A stretch of 64,000 bases of DNA from Planctomycetota bacterium (GTDB lineage: Bacteria; Planctomycetota; UBA11346): positions 310,001-374,000 of the forward strand of contig JADGDD010000003.1 of assembly GCA_016745075.1 (NCBI GenBank). Direction: 5' to 3'. The translations under genes and the position numbers were made by a program. The notes below the pieces were generated by a model. The model did no database searches. It saw only the letters and a list, made by a program, of their open reading frames with translations, and was not told where the DNA came from. Shown piece by piece: positions 17,154 through 27,270 of this stretch. The number at the start of each line of letters is the position of its first letter. Position 1 is the stretch's first letter.

Positions 17154-17834
17154 TTATGTTGTCCACGCGCTCACAAAAAGACCTGTCGCAACAACAGCGG
17201 CAGTTTCAATGCGCAAAATATGTGGCGCTATGCTCATCATACCAGCCTGTGCAGCTTGCAGATCAGCGGTTTCTTGATCGGTTAGACCACCTTCTGGGCC
17301 AATGATAAGCATAACCTCCTTTGGCTCACCCACTACAGGACTTTTCCCTTGTGGATCAAGGACCATAAGGGCTTTTTCAGAGGTAGTGCATGCTGCAATA
17401 TCCAACACAGGGCCAATTATTGGCATCCAGGCACGGCGAGACTGCTTACACGCTTCTGCTGCTACTCGTTGAGCGCGCTCAAGGGTTGGCATGCGGCTTG
17501 CCCGTTCACAGGCTAGCGGGCTTATCTGACCAACTCCTAGCTCGGTGAGCGAGCGTACCATATCATCAAAGCGATTGCCCTTTGGTGGGGCAACCACCAC
17601 GTGTATCTGTTCTGCGGCACTATGAGGTAATGTGACAACCTTGGTCACGACGCATTGTAAGCTATGTCTTTCAACTGACTTAACAACAGCTTGGCCTCGG
17701 CACCCTGCACCATCAGCTAGATACAGTTGATCGCCAGCACGTAAGCGCAGTACTGTACGACCATGACGAGCCTCATCCCCAGTCACTTCAACAGGGCCTT
17801 CATTAAGCGGAGCAGGAATCAGCAAGGTACGCAT
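17154..17834 (-). CDS. rsmE: 16S rRNA m3U1498 methyltransferase
   Basis: SPOUT-class methyltransferase that methylates N3 of U1498 in 16S rRNA using S-adenosylmethionine. Of 226 residues, the N-terminal PUA-like domain is seen as VTGDEARHGRTVLRLRAGD, the catalytic part as APPKGNRFDDMVRSLTELG and ERAQRVAAEACKQSRRAWMP, and the knotted SAM-binding end as LIIGPEGGLTDQE followed by LRIETAAVVATGLF. All are hallmark RsmE motifs and length is typical (a little short). First gene of the leftward cluster. Confidence 0.93.
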   Translation of the reverse strand: MRTLLIPAPLNEGPVEVTGDEARHGRTVLRLRAGDQLYLADGAGCRGQAVVKSVERHSLQCVVTKVVTLPHSAAEQIHVVVAPPKGNRFDDMVRSLTELGVGQISPLACERASRMPTLERAQRVAAEACKQSRRAWMPIIGPVLDIAACTTSEKALMVLDPQGKSPVVGEPKEVMLIIGPEGGLTDQETADLQAAQAGMMSIAPHILRIETAAVVATGLFVSAWTT

Positions 17835-18235
17835 AGGGGAAAGAGCCTAGGGCTTTCTTCGTTTTGTCCACGGGCACCATTGTTCAATGATCCATGCGCA
17901 GATGCGTCATAAACAAGGTATATAGATGCGTTCATGCAGCCATTGCTCTGTAAGATAGGAGCAAGCAGCGTGTTAACGATGCCGCTGGAATAGCAGGAAA
18001 TAGGTCATGCTTGTGTTGGGAAATGATCAAATAAAATGAGAGGCAAAGAAATGGAGAATAGGTTTGTGGTAGAGAAATATACAAAGGGATTAGTAGTAGA
18101 TGGGCTTCTATTGGCGCAAAAAACGCCAGTATTTTTCGAGCTGTCCTTCCACGTCGATGAAACAATGCGGCATGGAGAACATCTTCAGAAATATAGGCAA
18201 GGTATTGCAATGTGGTTAGAAAACGAGGGCAAGAT
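17835..18235. other. Divergent intergenic region, nothing firm
   Basis: About 400 bases separate the divergent rsmE and rhomboid genes and must hold both promoters. Short open frames here (for example 18036-18239 +) have no family resemblance or conserved ribosome site and are not called. No convincing RNA structure was seen. Confidence 0.4.
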
Positions 18236-19336
18236 ATGATTATCCCTTATGGATCAGATGCTCCTGTTTATCATAGACCGTTGGGAACGATTGGTCTTAT
18301 TCTTGTAAATGTGTTGGTTTTCTTCGCCGGTTATGGTGAAGTGATGGATCACGGAGATGGGCTACATCCAATACAATGGGTTACGTCCATGTTTTCTCAC
18401 ATGGATATTCCTCATTTGGTAGGGAATATGATTTTCTTGTGGGCTTTTGGTTTGATTGTGGAAGGGAAGATTGGTTCACTGCTTTTTCTTGCTGTGTACA
18501 TGGCTATTGGAGTTGGCCAATCTTGTATAGAACAAATATGTATGCTTGGTGCCAGTAGAGGAGGTTCACTTGGGGCATCGTCGGCTATATTTGGTATTAT
18601 GGCATGTGCGTGGTTGTGGGCACCCAAAAACTTGATGGATGTTTTTGTCTTTATTTTTGTGTATATTAAAAAACATGAATGGCCAGTATGGGGTGTTTGT
18701 CTTTTTTTTATTGGCTGGGACGTGGCATCAGCCATATTAAGCGGTGGTGCAATGGGAACTTCAATGCTGCATGTTATGGGCGCTGTTATCGGTGCGGCTT
18801 GTGGGTATTATTTATTAACGCACGGTAAAGTTAACTGCGAAGGTTGGGATTTGTTGACCATCATGAAAAAAGGGAAGCCAGAATACCGGAAAGAAAAATC
18901 TGATGGAGAGCCATTGCCAGTAACCAATCGAGATGATGACAGAGCGGCAACCATAGAAATTATGAAAGATTTACTGCAATGTGGTTATGTGGAACAAGCC
19001 TTACAGAGTTATCATACGTCTTGTCGCTGTTCTGGTAAGTGGGATTTGCCAGAACCTTTGCTCCGTCGTGTTGTTCAGCTATTAGTGCAGCACAAACAAT
19101 GGGCAGAGGTCGAGCAGTGGGGTTCCTGTTATGTAGAGCGGTATACTCATGCTGAAGTAGATGTGCGAATGAGCCTTGTGCAGGCAGCGATACAACAGGA
19201 ACATCCTACGCGTGCACATCGTTATTTACAGAGTCTTAATGCCAATGACTTAGATGAAAAGCGTCAGAGAGTTTTTGCTTCGTTTGAGAAGGCTGTGGCT
19301 GCTTTATTTGCACGGGGAGTCATAGAGTTTGAGTAA
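18236..19336 (+). CDS. Rhomboid intramembrane serine protease with C-terminal helical-repeat domain
   Basis: A 366-residue protein. The N-terminal ~200 residues form a rhomboid core: SMFSHMDIPHLVGNMIFLWA carries the conserved His/Asn pair (H60, N64), GASSAIFG carries the nucleophile S115 (here GASS rather than the common GASG), and the partner histidine is H179 in MLHVMGAVIGAACG. Rhomboids cut single-span membrane proteins within the bilayer. Residues ~225-366 are soluble and helical, TPR-like (CGYVEQALQSYHTSC, LVQHKQWAEVEQWG), a common add-on in PVC rhomboids. The ATG at 18236 follows GAGGG; an upstream in-frame GTG at 18212 is less likely. It stands alone before the trp operon. Confidence 0.85.
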   Translation: MIIPYGSDAPVYHRPLGTIGLILVNVLVFFAGYGEVMDHGDGLHPIQWVTSMFSHMDIPHLVGNMIFLWAFGLIVEGKIGSLLFLAVYMAIGVGQSCIEQICMLGASRGGSLGASSAIFGIMACAWLWAPKNLMDVFVFIFVYIKKHEWPVWGVCLFFIGWDVASAILSGGAMGTSMLHVMGAVIGAACGYYLLTHGKVNCEGWDLLTIMKKGKPEYRKEKSDGEPLPVTNRDDDRAATIEIMKDLLQCGYVEQALQSYHTSCRCSGKWDLPEPLLRRVVQLLVQHKQWAEVEQWGSCYVERYTHAEVDVRMSLVQAAIQQEHPTRAHRYLQSLNANDLDEKRQRVFASFEKAVAALFARGVIEFE

Positions 19337-19368
19337 TTGATAGCTGATTGTTGGCGCTTCTGAATGGA

Positions 19369-19430
19369 TCCACATGCATGAAGGATTATGGCAGAAAAGT
19401 AGAGCTGTTTAGCGGTAAACCGCATGTGGA
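19369..19430 (+). promoter_or_regulatory. Inverted repeat in trpB leader
   Basis: Perfect 9-base arms TCCACATGC (19369-19377) and GCATGTGGA (19422-19430) flank 44 bases just before the trpB start region. On RNA this would make a long-range stem in the 5' leader; no run of Trp codons is seen in it, so classical attenuation is not indicated. Confidence 0.35.
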
Positions 19431-19462
19431 CTTTATCAGGGGGGTCGTATTCTGCGGTTCTT

Positions 19463-20665
19463 ATGGTTGAAAAACAGTATAACATGCCAGACGCCCGTGG
19501 GCGATTTGGTCCCTATGGTGGTGCTTATGTCCCAGAGACCTTAGTGCCTGTACTTGATGAAATAACGAAGGCTTACAAGGCTGTGCGGCGAGACAAAGCG
19601 TTTCAACAAGAGTTCAAACACTTGTTGGAAACCTATGTTGGTCGTCCAAGCCCACTGACTTTTGCCACGCGTTTATCAGAGCAATTTGGCCGTAAAATTT
19701 GGCTTAAACGAGAAGATCTTAATCATACCGGTGCGCACAAAATCAACAATGCACTTGGTCAAGTTTTGTTGGCGAAGCGTCTTGGCAAAAAACGAATTAT
19801 TGCAGAAACAGGAGCTGGTCAGCATGGTGTAGCTACGGCCACAGCCTGTGCCCTGCTTGGTCTTGAATGCCATGTCTACATGGGCGCAGAAGATATGCGT
19901 CGCCAGCAGCCGAATGTATACCGTATGCGTCTACTTGGTGCAGAGTGTATTCGTGTTGATGCTGGCACGGCTACCCTGAAAGATGCTATCAATGAAGCCC
20001 TGCGCGATTGGGTCACAAATGTTGAAGATACGCATTACATCATTGGTTCAGCGCTTGGTCCGCATCCTTACCCAATGATGGTTCGAGATTTCCAAAGTGT
20101 TATTGGTAAAGAAGCGCGTAAGCAAATTCTAAAGAGTGAAGGCGTGTTGCCAGACCTTATTGTTGCTTGTGTTGGCGGTGGTTCTAACGCTATTGGTATT
20201 TTTCACCCATTTATTAAAGACAAAGATGTACGTCTTGTTGGTGTGGAAGCTGGGGGCCGTGGTTCAGATCTTGGTGACCATGCGGCTCGCTTTGAAGGTG
20301 GTCGATTAGGCGTGTTCCAAGGAACTTCAAGTTGGGTGCTCCAAAATGAAGATGGTCAAATAACTGGAACCCATTCTGTTTCAGCGGGGTTGGATTACGC
20401 CTCTATTGGACCAGAGCATGCCTGGTTGCGTGATCTTGGCCGAGCAGAGTACATGTCTTGTCGTGATGATCAGGCTATTGCGGGCCTACATCTTGTAGCA
20501 GAAAAAGAAGGCATTATCCCAGCATTGGAAAGCGCGCATGCATTTGGTGCTTTGCCAGAGTTAGTTGAATCTGTACCAGAGGGTGGTGTCATTATTGTAA
20601 ATGTATCTGGCCGTGGTGATAAAGATGTTGCAGAAGTAGCTCGTTATGAAGGGGTTCAGCTATGA
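19463..20665 (+). CDS. trpB: Tryptophan synthase beta chain
   Basis: Makes tryptophan from indole and serine in the cytoplasmic alpha2beta2 complex. The 400-residue protein has the family start [15 protein letters not shown], the PLP lysine in [14 protein letters not shown], the phosphate-binding [27 protein letters not shown] and the ending SGRGDKDV. Two ATG starts are possible (19463 and 19484, MPDARGRF); neither has a strong ribosome site. The stop overlaps trpA as ATGA, which is usual for stoichiometric synthesis. Other trp genes are not in the window. Confidence 0.95.
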   Translation: MVEKQYNMPDARGRFGPYGGAYVPETLVPVLDEITKAYKAVRRDKAFQQEFKHLLETYVGRPSPLTFATRLSEQFGRKIWLKREDLNHTGAHKINNALGQVLLAKRLGKKRIIAETGAGQHGVATATACALLGLECHVYMGAEDMRRQQPNVYRMRLLGAECIRVDAGTATLKDAINEALRDWVTNVEDTHYIIGSALGPHPYPMMVRDFQSVIGKEARKQILKSEGVLPDLIVACVGGGSNAIGIFHPFIKDKDVRLVGVEAGGRGSDLGDHAARFEGGRLGVFQGTSSWVLQNEDGQITGTHSVSAGLDYASIGPEHAWLRDLGRAEYMSCRDDQAIAGLHLVAEKEGIIPALESAHAFGALPELVESVPEGGVIIVNVSGRGDKDVAEVARYEGVQL

Positions 20666-21474
20666 GTAACAAAGAAAACCGGATAAAAAAAACTTTTAAA
20701 GCACTACACAAAGAAAATAAAAAAGCATTTATCGCGTACATAGGTGCTGGTGATCCGCATTTAGATGCAACGGTTGAGATGGTATGCGCTATGGCGGAAC
20801 AAGGCGTAGATATTATTGAATTAGGGGTTCCTTTTTCAGACCCAATGGCAGATGGCAAAGCGAATCAAGCAGCGGCTGAACGTGGGTTAGCATCTGGTAC
20901 AACCTTGCGTGGTGTTTTGGAGGCTGTTCGTCGCATTCGTGAACGTTGTCAGATTCCCATTTTGTTTTTTACCTACTTAAACCCAATTCTGGCTTATGGT
21001 GCAGAACAATTTGCTCAAGATGCGGTAGAAGCAGGAGTAGATGGTTTATTGCCACTTGATTTGCCACCAGAAGAAGATCCGACTTTCTTGAAAGTCATGA
21101 AACAAGCCGGTTTAGCAACGGTTCATTTGGCGGCACCTAATAGCACCGTAGATCGCCGCCAAACATTAGCGAAACGTAGCCGTGGTTTCTTGTACTATGT
21201 TTGTCGTCTTGGGGTAACCGGTGAGCGCACTAGTTTGCCAGAAGATTTGGCGGAGCAGGTTGCTTCTCTAAAAACGAGCGCTTCTATTCCAGTGTGCATT
21301 GGCTTTGGTATTTCAACACCAGAACAAGCTGCTCTAGCCGCATCAGCGGGAGACGGCGTTATTGTTGGCTCACACTTGGTGAATATTATTGCAGAGAATG
21401 GCAGCAACCCAGATTTGGTGACACTTGTTGCCAACCGAGCAGGTGAACTTGCAGCCGCAGTTCACGGAGTCTAG
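20662..21474 (+). CDS. trpA: Tryptophan synthase alpha chain
   Basis: Cleaves indole-3-glycerol phosphate and channels indole to TrpB. The 270-residue TIM barrel shows [18 protein letters not shown], the catalytic Glu and Asp in [47 protein letters not shown] and the phosphate site [14 protein letters not shown] plus [13 protein letters not shown]. Overlaps trpB by 4 bases and is followed after 6 bases by tatC. Confidence 0.95.
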   Translation: MSNKENRIKKTFKALHKENKKAFIAYIGAGDPHLDATVEMVCAMAEQGVDIIELGVPFSDPMADGKANQAAAERGLASGTTLRGVLEAVRRIRERCQIPILFFTYLNPILAYGAEQFAQDAVEAGVDGLLPLDLPPEEDPTFLKVMKQAGLATVHLAAPNSTVDRRQTLAKRSRGFLYYVCRLGVTGERTSLPEDLAEQVASLKTSASIPVCIGFGISTPEQAALAASAGDGVIVGSHLVNIIAENGSNPDLVTLVANRAGELAAAVHGV

Positions 21475-21480
21475 CTGACC

Positions 21481-22338
21481 ATGATTGATAGTGACGGCCT
21501 CCTACATACAGATACGCCTATGGGTCTTGGTGATCACCTAGACGAGTTACGTAAATGTTTGGTATGGGTGGTTATCGCTTTTACCATTGCTTTTTTTGTT
21601 GGTTTCATATTTCATGCTGAATTAAAAGAACTCATGGTGCAACCCCTGCTTACCGCTATTAGTATGTGTAGCGATGAGATGCTTGAACAAGTCAATATTA
21701 ACAGACCTACAGACGGCCGCTCTAATGTGTTGTTTCCGCTTGGTTTGCAGGAAGCAACTATGTCATCGATGCGGGTGTCTATGTATGCTGCCTTCGCTTT
21801 TATTGTACCATTTATTACTTTTCAGCTGTGGAAATTTGTTAGCCCTGCTTTGCGTGGGGAAGAACGTCATCTTGGTTTTCTTTTTATTCCAACAGCGGTT
21901 CTCTTTTTCTACAGTGGTGTAGTGTTGGGGTACATGTTTGGTATTCCTACTTTATTCTATTGGCTTATTAGTTGGGCAGGTAATGACCCGACCATTAATT
22001 TACAGCAAGGTTTTGCCCAGTCACAATATTTCTCTTTTTTCTTTACGATGACTATTGCCTTTGGTTTATTGCTAGATATCCCGTGGTTAATTCTCGTGCT
22101 TATTCGTGTTGGTTTGGTTACTGCCAAGCAGATTGCGGCTAAGCGTCGGATTATTATTGCTATAGCTATTGTACTTGCCGCGATTCTTACACCACCAGAT
22201 ATCTTCACTCAACTTATTATGTTTGCACTTATCATGAGTTTGTTTGAATCTGGTTTATTGGCAGCTCGCATTTTGTACGGTAACAAAAATTTCAAACGTA
22301 CGTCCGCACCCATTTCCCGAGAAGACGGTGAGGTATAG
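21481..22338 (+). CDS. tatC: Twin-arginine translocase subunit TatC
   Basis: Multi-pass receptor of the Tat pathway that binds twin-arginine signal peptides of folded exported proteins. The 285-residue protein begins with the conserved cytoplasmic GDHLDELRKCLVW, followed by six membrane segments, the periplasmic FKFVSPALRGEER-like motif (seen as LWKFVSPALRGEERH), a conserved FxxG-type TM4 and AAILTPPDIFTQ in the last loop. Typical length ~250-290. No tatA or tatB gene lies nearby. Inserted between trpA and proB with tight spacing, so it is co-transcribed with housekeeping biosynthesis genes. Confidence 0.93.
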   Translation: MIDSDGLLHTDTPMGLGDHLDELRKCLVWVVIAFTIAFFVGFIFHAELKELMVQPLLTAISMCSDEMLEQVNINRPTDGRSNVLFPLGLQEATMSSMRVSMYAAFAFIVPFITFQLWKFVSPALRGEERHLGFLFIPTAVLFFYSGVVLGYMFGIPTLFYWLISWAGNDPTINLQQGFAQSQYFSFFFTMTIAFGLLLDIPWLILVLIRVGLVTAKQIAAKRRIIIAIAIVLAAILTPPDIFTQLIMFALIMSLFESGLLAARILYGNKNFKRTSAPISREDGEV

Positions 22339-23496
22339 ATGACACTTGATGATCATGGTGTGAAGAAACCCATCGTTGTTATTAAGTTAGGATCGAATGC
22401 CTTACTTGATGAGCGCGGTCATTTAAATACATCTTTTTTACAACAGGTCTCAGAACAAATTACTGAAGCTATAAAGCAAGGGTGGCAACCAGTATTGGTT
22501 TCATCTGGGGCAGTTGCTTGTGGTATGGATTCACTCGGTTTCCATACATCTCCAAGTAGTATTCCAGACAGACAGGCCCTAGCGGCTGTTGGGCAAACGG
22601 CCTTGGTTGCCCATTGGCAGGCTGCACTTGGACAGCATCATTTGCAAGCAGCCCAGATGTTATTAACCGCGGATGATTTTACCGACCGTGCTCGTTATCT
22701 GAACGTGACTGCTGCTATTCGTACCTTGTTCAGTTATGGTATTATTCCGCTTATTAATGAAAATGATACCGTTGCGATTAAAGAACTCACCTTGGGTGAT
22801 AATGACTATCTTTCTGCTGTGGTTGCGAGTCAATTGAGTGCACAGAAGCTTATTATCCTGACCGATATTGATGGCGTGTATGACGACGATCCACGTACTA
22901 ATACACAAGCGCAATTAATTCCGTATATTAAATCTGTGACCAATGCCATGTTGAAAAAAGCAGGCGGTGCTGGAAAGGTTGGGCGTGGTGGTATGCGCTC
23001 TAAATTACTGGCTGCGCGTTTAGCAACAGGAGCTGGCGTGGAAACAACTATCGCAGAAGCACAATGTTCGCAGGTTATTGTGCGGGCATTAGCTGCGGTT
23101 GGTGTTGATGAACAACAAGCAGAACGTGTTGGTACTACGGTGCGTGCTCAGAAAAATAAACAAGGTAATGGTCGTCGTCGTTGGTTGGCACTTCATCGTA
23201 GTGCTAAAGGAACGGTTACTGTAGATGATGGTGCTACCCGTGCTTTGAGACAAGAGGGTTCTAGTTTATTGCCAGTGGGTATTATTGCTGTGGATGGTCG
23301 TTTTAGCCGAGGCGATACGGTTGCTATTTGCGATGCGAATGGTAAAGAAATAGCTCGCGGTTTAAGTGGTTTTGCGGCAGAAGAATTGAGCCAAATTAAA
23401 GGCCAGCGGATGGAGCAAGCTCGGGAAACTCTCGGTCATGATCTCCCTAAAGCAGCAGTGCATAGAGATAATCTGCTGATACATGATGCATTGTAA
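22339..23496 (+). CDS. proB: Glutamate 5-kinase
   Basis: First step of proline synthesis: ATP-dependent phosphorylation of glutamate. The amino-acid kinase domain (~8-265) shows VVIKLGSNALLD, VLVSSGAVACGMDSLG, LINENDTVA, GDNDYLSAVVASQL, LTDIDGVYDDDPRT and AGKVGRGGMRSKLLAA. Residues ~285-370 are the C-terminal PUA domain (VDDGATRALRQEGSSLLPVGI). The ATG follows the tatC stop directly. 385 residues is slightly longer than E. coli ProB (367). Confidence 0.94.
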   Translation: MTLDDHGVKKPIVVIKLGSNALLDERGHLNTSFLQQVSEQITEAIKQGWQPVLVSSGAVACGMDSLGFHTSPSSIPDRQALAAVGQTALVAHWQAALGQHHLQAAQMLLTADDFTDRARYLNVTAAIRTLFSYGIIPLINENDTVAIKELTLGDNDYLSAVVASQLSAQKLIILTDIDGVYDDDPRTNTQAQLIPYIKSVTNAMLKKAGGAGKVGRGGMRSKLLAARLATGAGVETTIAEAQCSQVIVRALAAVGVDEQQAERVGTTVRAQKNKQGNGRRRWLALHRSAKGTVTVDDGATRALRQEGSSLLPVGIIAVDGRFSRGDTVAICDANGKEIARGLSGFAAEELSQIKGQRMEQARETLGHDLPKAAVHRDNLLIHDAL

Positions 23497-23509
23497 GGCT
23501 GTTCCTATA

Positions 23510-24838
23510 TCACTTGAGGGGAAGGTTCAGCTGGAAAGTAGCGCCATGTCCGGGGCCGTCACTCTTAGCAGAAAGCTTCCCGTTCAGTTGTTCTGCTAGA
23601 ATTGCGCAGTCATGTAAGCCAAAGCCAGATCCACTCTCATGGGTAGTGAATCCATGATGAAAGATGGAAAGCATGTGCTCTTCGGAAATACCACAGCCAT
23701 TGTCTGTAATGGCAATATAGATCATGTTTGTATCATCTTGCTTGCAATAAATTTTGATGTTTTTTTTGCTGTTATGAGTGGCAACACTACAAGCACGAAT
23801 AGCATTGCTAATAATATTAGAGAGTATTTGAATGACTTTATGTTTATCTGTTTCTATGGTGATGTCGGGGTAATCCACTTCTAGATGAATGTTATAACTG
23901 TTTAAATCGGGTTTGTTCATTTCAATGGAAAAGGTAATGAGTTCTTTCAAACTATGTATTCTGACCAATAAAGAATGTCCGGCAATTTCTCTATATCGAT
24001 TGGTAATTGCTTCTATGTGTTGGAAGGTTTCGAGATTTTTGATACTGTGCTGTTCAATTTCAGAAAACTTTTCTTGTAAAAATATATTTAATTTATTGAG
24101 GTATGGTGGCAGAAGTTGCCCTTTATCTGAGGAAAGAAATGCTGGCATATCATCACGGTGCTCCTCCAGTAATTGAAGCAAGTTGCTCAGTTGAGGTGAT
24201 GCATTGTCATGAACAAGGTTGAGTAAACAATGAGAGGCAACACAACCACTGGTAAGAACATTGCCAATGTTATGTAGAATATTTTCAGCAATGTCAGCTT
24301 GACCTGCTTTACGAGAAGTATCTAACATTTCTTTTTGTAGCAGTGCTTTTTCTTTCATTTCCTGTTCTAGCTGAAGGTTTAATTGTACTAAGGCTTGGCG
24401 TTGTTCGGTTGTTTGTTGAAGAGCATTTTCTACGTCTGTGCGAGCTTGAGCTAGTTGGAGTTGTACTTGTACGCGAGCGAGAACCTCTTCGTACAAAAAC
24501 GGTTTAGTGACATAATCAATGCCACCAGCTTTGAATCCGGCCACTCTGTTTGCTTCTGTATCTTGGGCTGTAAGGAACAGGACGGGAATTGCTTGTGTAA
24601 CGGGATCTGCTTTCAGGAGTTTACAAACTTCAAAACCATTGATGCCGGGCGGCATCAAAACATCTAACAGAATGAGATCTGGTAATAATCGATGTGCTTT
24701 TTTAAGACAGTTATCACCAGAGCGAGAAATAATAATTTCATAATGAGTGTTGTTGGCCAATAACTCCGAAAGCACCATGAGATTTTCACGGTTGTCATCA
24801 ACAATCAAAATGCGTTTTTGTGATTGAGTAGAGGTCAT
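23510..24838 (-). CDS. REC-histidine kinase with HNIGN-type dimerisation motif
   Basis: A 442-residue soluble signalling protein: REC domain at ~8-125 (ILIVDDNRENL, phospho-acceptor D59 in LILLDVLMPPG, KPF near 112), a long coiled coil (~125-185), an atypical DHp segment with ENILHNIGNVLTSG, and a HATPase_c domain (~320-440; SNIISNAIRACS as N box, DNGCGI as G1, GSGFGLHDCA as G2). The HN(I/V)GN motif marks a kinase group distinct from the usual HELRTPL type; its histidine is the likely phosphorylation site. Overlaps the upstream hybrid kinase gene by 4 bases (ATGA), so the two are produced together; the REC domain may receive phosphate from that kinase. Confidence 0.82.
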   Translation of the reverse strand: MTSTQSQKRILIVDDNRENLMVLSELLANNTHYEIIISRSGDNCLKKAHRLLPDLILLDVLMPPGINGFEVCKLLKADPVTQAIPVLFLTAQDTEANRVAGFKAGGIDYVTKPFLYEEVLARVQVQLQLAQARTDVENALQQTTEQRQALVQLNLQLEQEMKEKALLQKEMLDTSRKAGQADIAENILHNIGNVLTSGCVASHCLLNLVHDNASPQLSNLLQLLEEHRDDMPAFLSSDKGQLLPPYLNKLNIFLQEKFSEIEQHSIKNLETFQHIEAITNRYREIAGHSLLVRIHSLKELITFSIEMNKPDLNSYNIHLEVDYPDITIETDKHKVIQILSNIISNAIRACSVATHNSKKNIKIYCKQDDTNMIYIAITDNGCGISEEHMLSIFHHGFTTHESGSGFGLHDCAILAEQLNGKLSAKSDGPGHGATFQLNLPLK

Positions 24839-27270
24839 TGTTCTTTTTCTTCGTATTGGGAGAGGTATTCGAGAAGCTTTTCATCATCGCATTGGCGAGC
24901 ATATTGTAAAATATGTTGCGCGAAGAGCTGACAAGAAGAGTCAGTGCTTATTTCCTGTTCTGCCCATTGTTGAACAGAACGTAAACGACCATCTTCTGTT
25001 TGAGTAGCTAATTCAATGAGTATATCCTGTGAAGGTGGCGTAGTGTCATGTAGCATCAATGGAACTGTTGTGTCGTTATAAGACCATTCAAGCGTAAGTA
25101 GTTTTTGAATATGGATAAGCAGTACATCAATATTGAGTGGTTTGCCCAGAAAAACATTAGCACCAGATTCGGAAATACGGTGGCGCTGTTCGTTTTGAAT
25201 ATTTGCCGATAGTAGAATTACAGGTAATGTTTTCAAAGACAATTGATGACGAATAGCGTCTGTAGCTTCAAGGCCATCCATAACAGGCATGCACATATCC
25301 ATAATAACGAGGTCAATATGTTGATGCGCAAGAATATCTAGTGCATCTTGTCCTGTTTCAGCTTCAGTGATATTGAAGCCTAGCGGTTCTAGTAATGCTG
25401 TTATCACTTGGCGATTGGTTTGGTTGTCATCAACAACGAGTATGGACTGACGTGTGCCGAGATAACCTACAATTTCACATCGCTTTTTTGGGTCCTGTGT
25501 TTGCTTGTTTACGGGGGTGGTAATGGTAAAAGGTATTTCCATCCAAAAGGTTGAACCAACATTAAGGATGCTGTCTACACCAATGTGTCCACCCATTAAG
25601 TGAACAATCTGTTGTGTAATGGCGAGCCCAAGGCCTGTTCCTTCGCTTCGTTTTTTTAGTGCTCCAACTTGTTCAAAAGAACGAAAAATGCGAGTAAATT
25701 CTTCTTCTGGTATTCCGAGGCCAGTATCACTTATTTCAAAGCGTAAGCTTTGTTGGTGTTCATGAGTGGGGATGTTTTGGGCTGTACTTACACGCAGACG
25801 CACTTCTCCTGTCTCTGTAAATTTTACGGCGTTGCCCAATAGATTAAGTAAAGATTGGCGCAGGCGGGTAACATCAGCACTATAACCAATTTCTAGCAAA
25901 TTTGGCTCGGGGATATCCAGATGGAATTCAATCCCTTTTTCAGTGGAAGGGACTTCAATGATTGCTTGTACTGTATTCAATAATTCACGCAGAGAGAACG
26001 GTTCTGAAATAAATTCGAGTTTATTGGCTTCAACTTTTGCTAAATCTAGGATGTCATTAATTAAAGTAAGGAGGTGCTCGCCGCTTTGCCGTATAACTTG
26101 AAGACCATTTTTTGTGCGTGCATCTAAGGCAGAATCTGTTTGTAGAATTTGTGTGTACCCAAGAATACCATTGAGTGGTGTACGCAATTCGTGGCTCATA
26201 TTAGAGAGGAAGTCACTTTTTGCTTTATTGGCTTTTTCTGCTTCTTCCTTTGCTGTGATGAGCCGATGTTCAAGTTCTTTACGTTTAGTTATATCTTCAC
26301 CAACCCCACGAAAACCATCGACTTTCCCAGTGATGCCAAATATAGGCAAAGCCCGTAAGGAAATCCATTTTGCTACACTGCCTTCACGTGGAGCTATAAG
26401 GCATTCAAGTTCAGTATTGGCAGCAGTTCCATTTTCTAATTGTTGAAACGCTTTGGATACACGCTGTTGATGGCTGGGGTGGATGAAGTATTCTATTTTC
26501 TTACCATGCAGATTTCCTTCTCCACCAAGCATGTCTGATAACTGAGAGGTATAGAATGTGATATTGAAAAAACGGTCAGTTTCCCATATGAATTCACCGA
26601 CGGTATCAATAACATCCATGAATCGTTTTTGATTTTCTTTAAATGCTTTATTTAATAATTTAACACTATCGTCACCATTTTTTCCCTGATTAATTTCGAG
26701 AAGTTCGTCCTCAAGTGTACGGTGAGACGGTTGAATGTTATAGGTAACGACATGTTGACCAGCTTCGTTTGTCTTAAGTGAAACGATTGTTGTTCGGCAG
26801 TTGGTTTCAAAAGCATAACTAAACATGCCCGACAGTTTTCCGTTAATGAAAGGGGTGTTTTCTTGAAGGTTTTCGGCTTCAAAAATATGAAGCTCCCAAG
26901 GGCGCGTATAGGTAATTTGCGCTTCTTTTTTCTCGTGATCAATAGAGTCAATATTCATAACGCCCCAGCCAAAACGGGCTGTAGCACGGCCCCAATTAGA
27001 GAGCCCTTCTTTAAAATTTGATCCGTGGGTTGTGATTATTGTATGGTAATCTTCATAGGTGCCTTTGGCCGCCTCGTAAGCAATGCTATAAAAAAAAAGT
27101 TGTGCCCCAAGCTCTTCTCGCAAGGGGTTTAAGAGCGATTTCATTGATGGACTCAGCCAGAACAATGCGATAGGTATTCCCATAAATAGCCATTGTCCAT
27201 CTTCCGTCCATTCTAGGCTGATTCCGGGATCTGGTTCGAATACACGGGGAGTGAATGGTTCAAATCCCAT
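24835..27270 (-). CDS. Hybrid histidine kinase (V4R-like sensor, PAS, HisKA, HATPase, REC)
   Basis: Large cytoplasmic hybrid kinase. Counting from an ATG at 27282, the ~30-190 region ends with FINGKLSGMFSYAF ... CRTTIVSLKTNEAGQH, resembling V4R-type small-molecule sensor domains (moderate confidence). A PAS/PAC domain occupies ~220-340 (FIWETDRFFNITFYTSQL ... DGFRGVGEDITKRKEL), HisKA ~353-420 with H364 in SNMSHELRTPLNGI, HATPase ~468-590 (N box LLGNAVKFTETG, G2 GTGLGLAI), REC ~613-730 with the acceptor Asp in VIMDMCMPVMDG. About 75 helical residues follow. I prefer the ATG at 27270 because GGAG lies six bases before it, while 27282 has no ribosome site. No membrane segment, so the signal is probably intracellular. 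Confidence 0.82.
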   Translation of the reverse strand: MGFEPFTPRVFEPDPGISLEWTEDGQWLFMGIPIALFWLSPSMKSLLNPLREELGAQLFFYSIAYEAAKGTYEDYHTIITTHGSNFKEGLSNWGRATARFGWGVMNIDSIDHEKKEAQITYTRPWELHIFEAENLQENTPFINGKLSGMFSYAFETNCRTTIVSLKTNEAGQHVVTYNIQPSHRTLEDELLEINQGKNGDDSVKLLNKAFKENQKRFMDVIDTVGEFIWETDRFFNITFYTSQLSDMLGGEGNLHGKKIEYFIHPSHQQRVSKAFQQLENGTAANTELECLIAPREGSVAKWISLRALPIFGITGKVDGFRGVGEDITKRKELEHRLITAKEEAEKANKAKSDFLSNMSHELRTPLNGILGYTQILQTDSALDARTKNGLQVIRQSGEHLLTLINDILDLAKVEANKLEFISEPFSLRELLNTVQAIIEVPSTEKGIEFHLDIPEPNLLEIGYSADVTRLRQSLLNLLGNAVKFTETGEVRLRVSTAQNIPTHEHQQSLRFEISDTGLGIPEEEFTRIFRSFEQVGALKKRSEGTGLGLAITQQIVHLMGGHIGVDSILNVGSTFWMEIPFTITTPVNKQTQDPKKRCEIVGYLGTRQSILVVDDNQTNRQVITALLEPLGFNITEAETGQDALDILAHQHIDLVIMDMCMPVMDGLEATDAIRHQLSLKTLPVILLSANIQNEQRHRISESGANVFLGKPLNIDVLLIHIQKLLTLEWSYNDTTVPLMLHDTTPPSQDILIELATQTEDGRLRSVQQWAEQEISTDSSCQLFAQHILQYARQCDDEKLLEYLSQYEEKEQ

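Noticed and set aside
17932..18239. Short open frames on both strands before the rhomboid gene
   Set aside because: No family resemblance, no good ribosome site, and they lie in the space needed for two divergent promoters.
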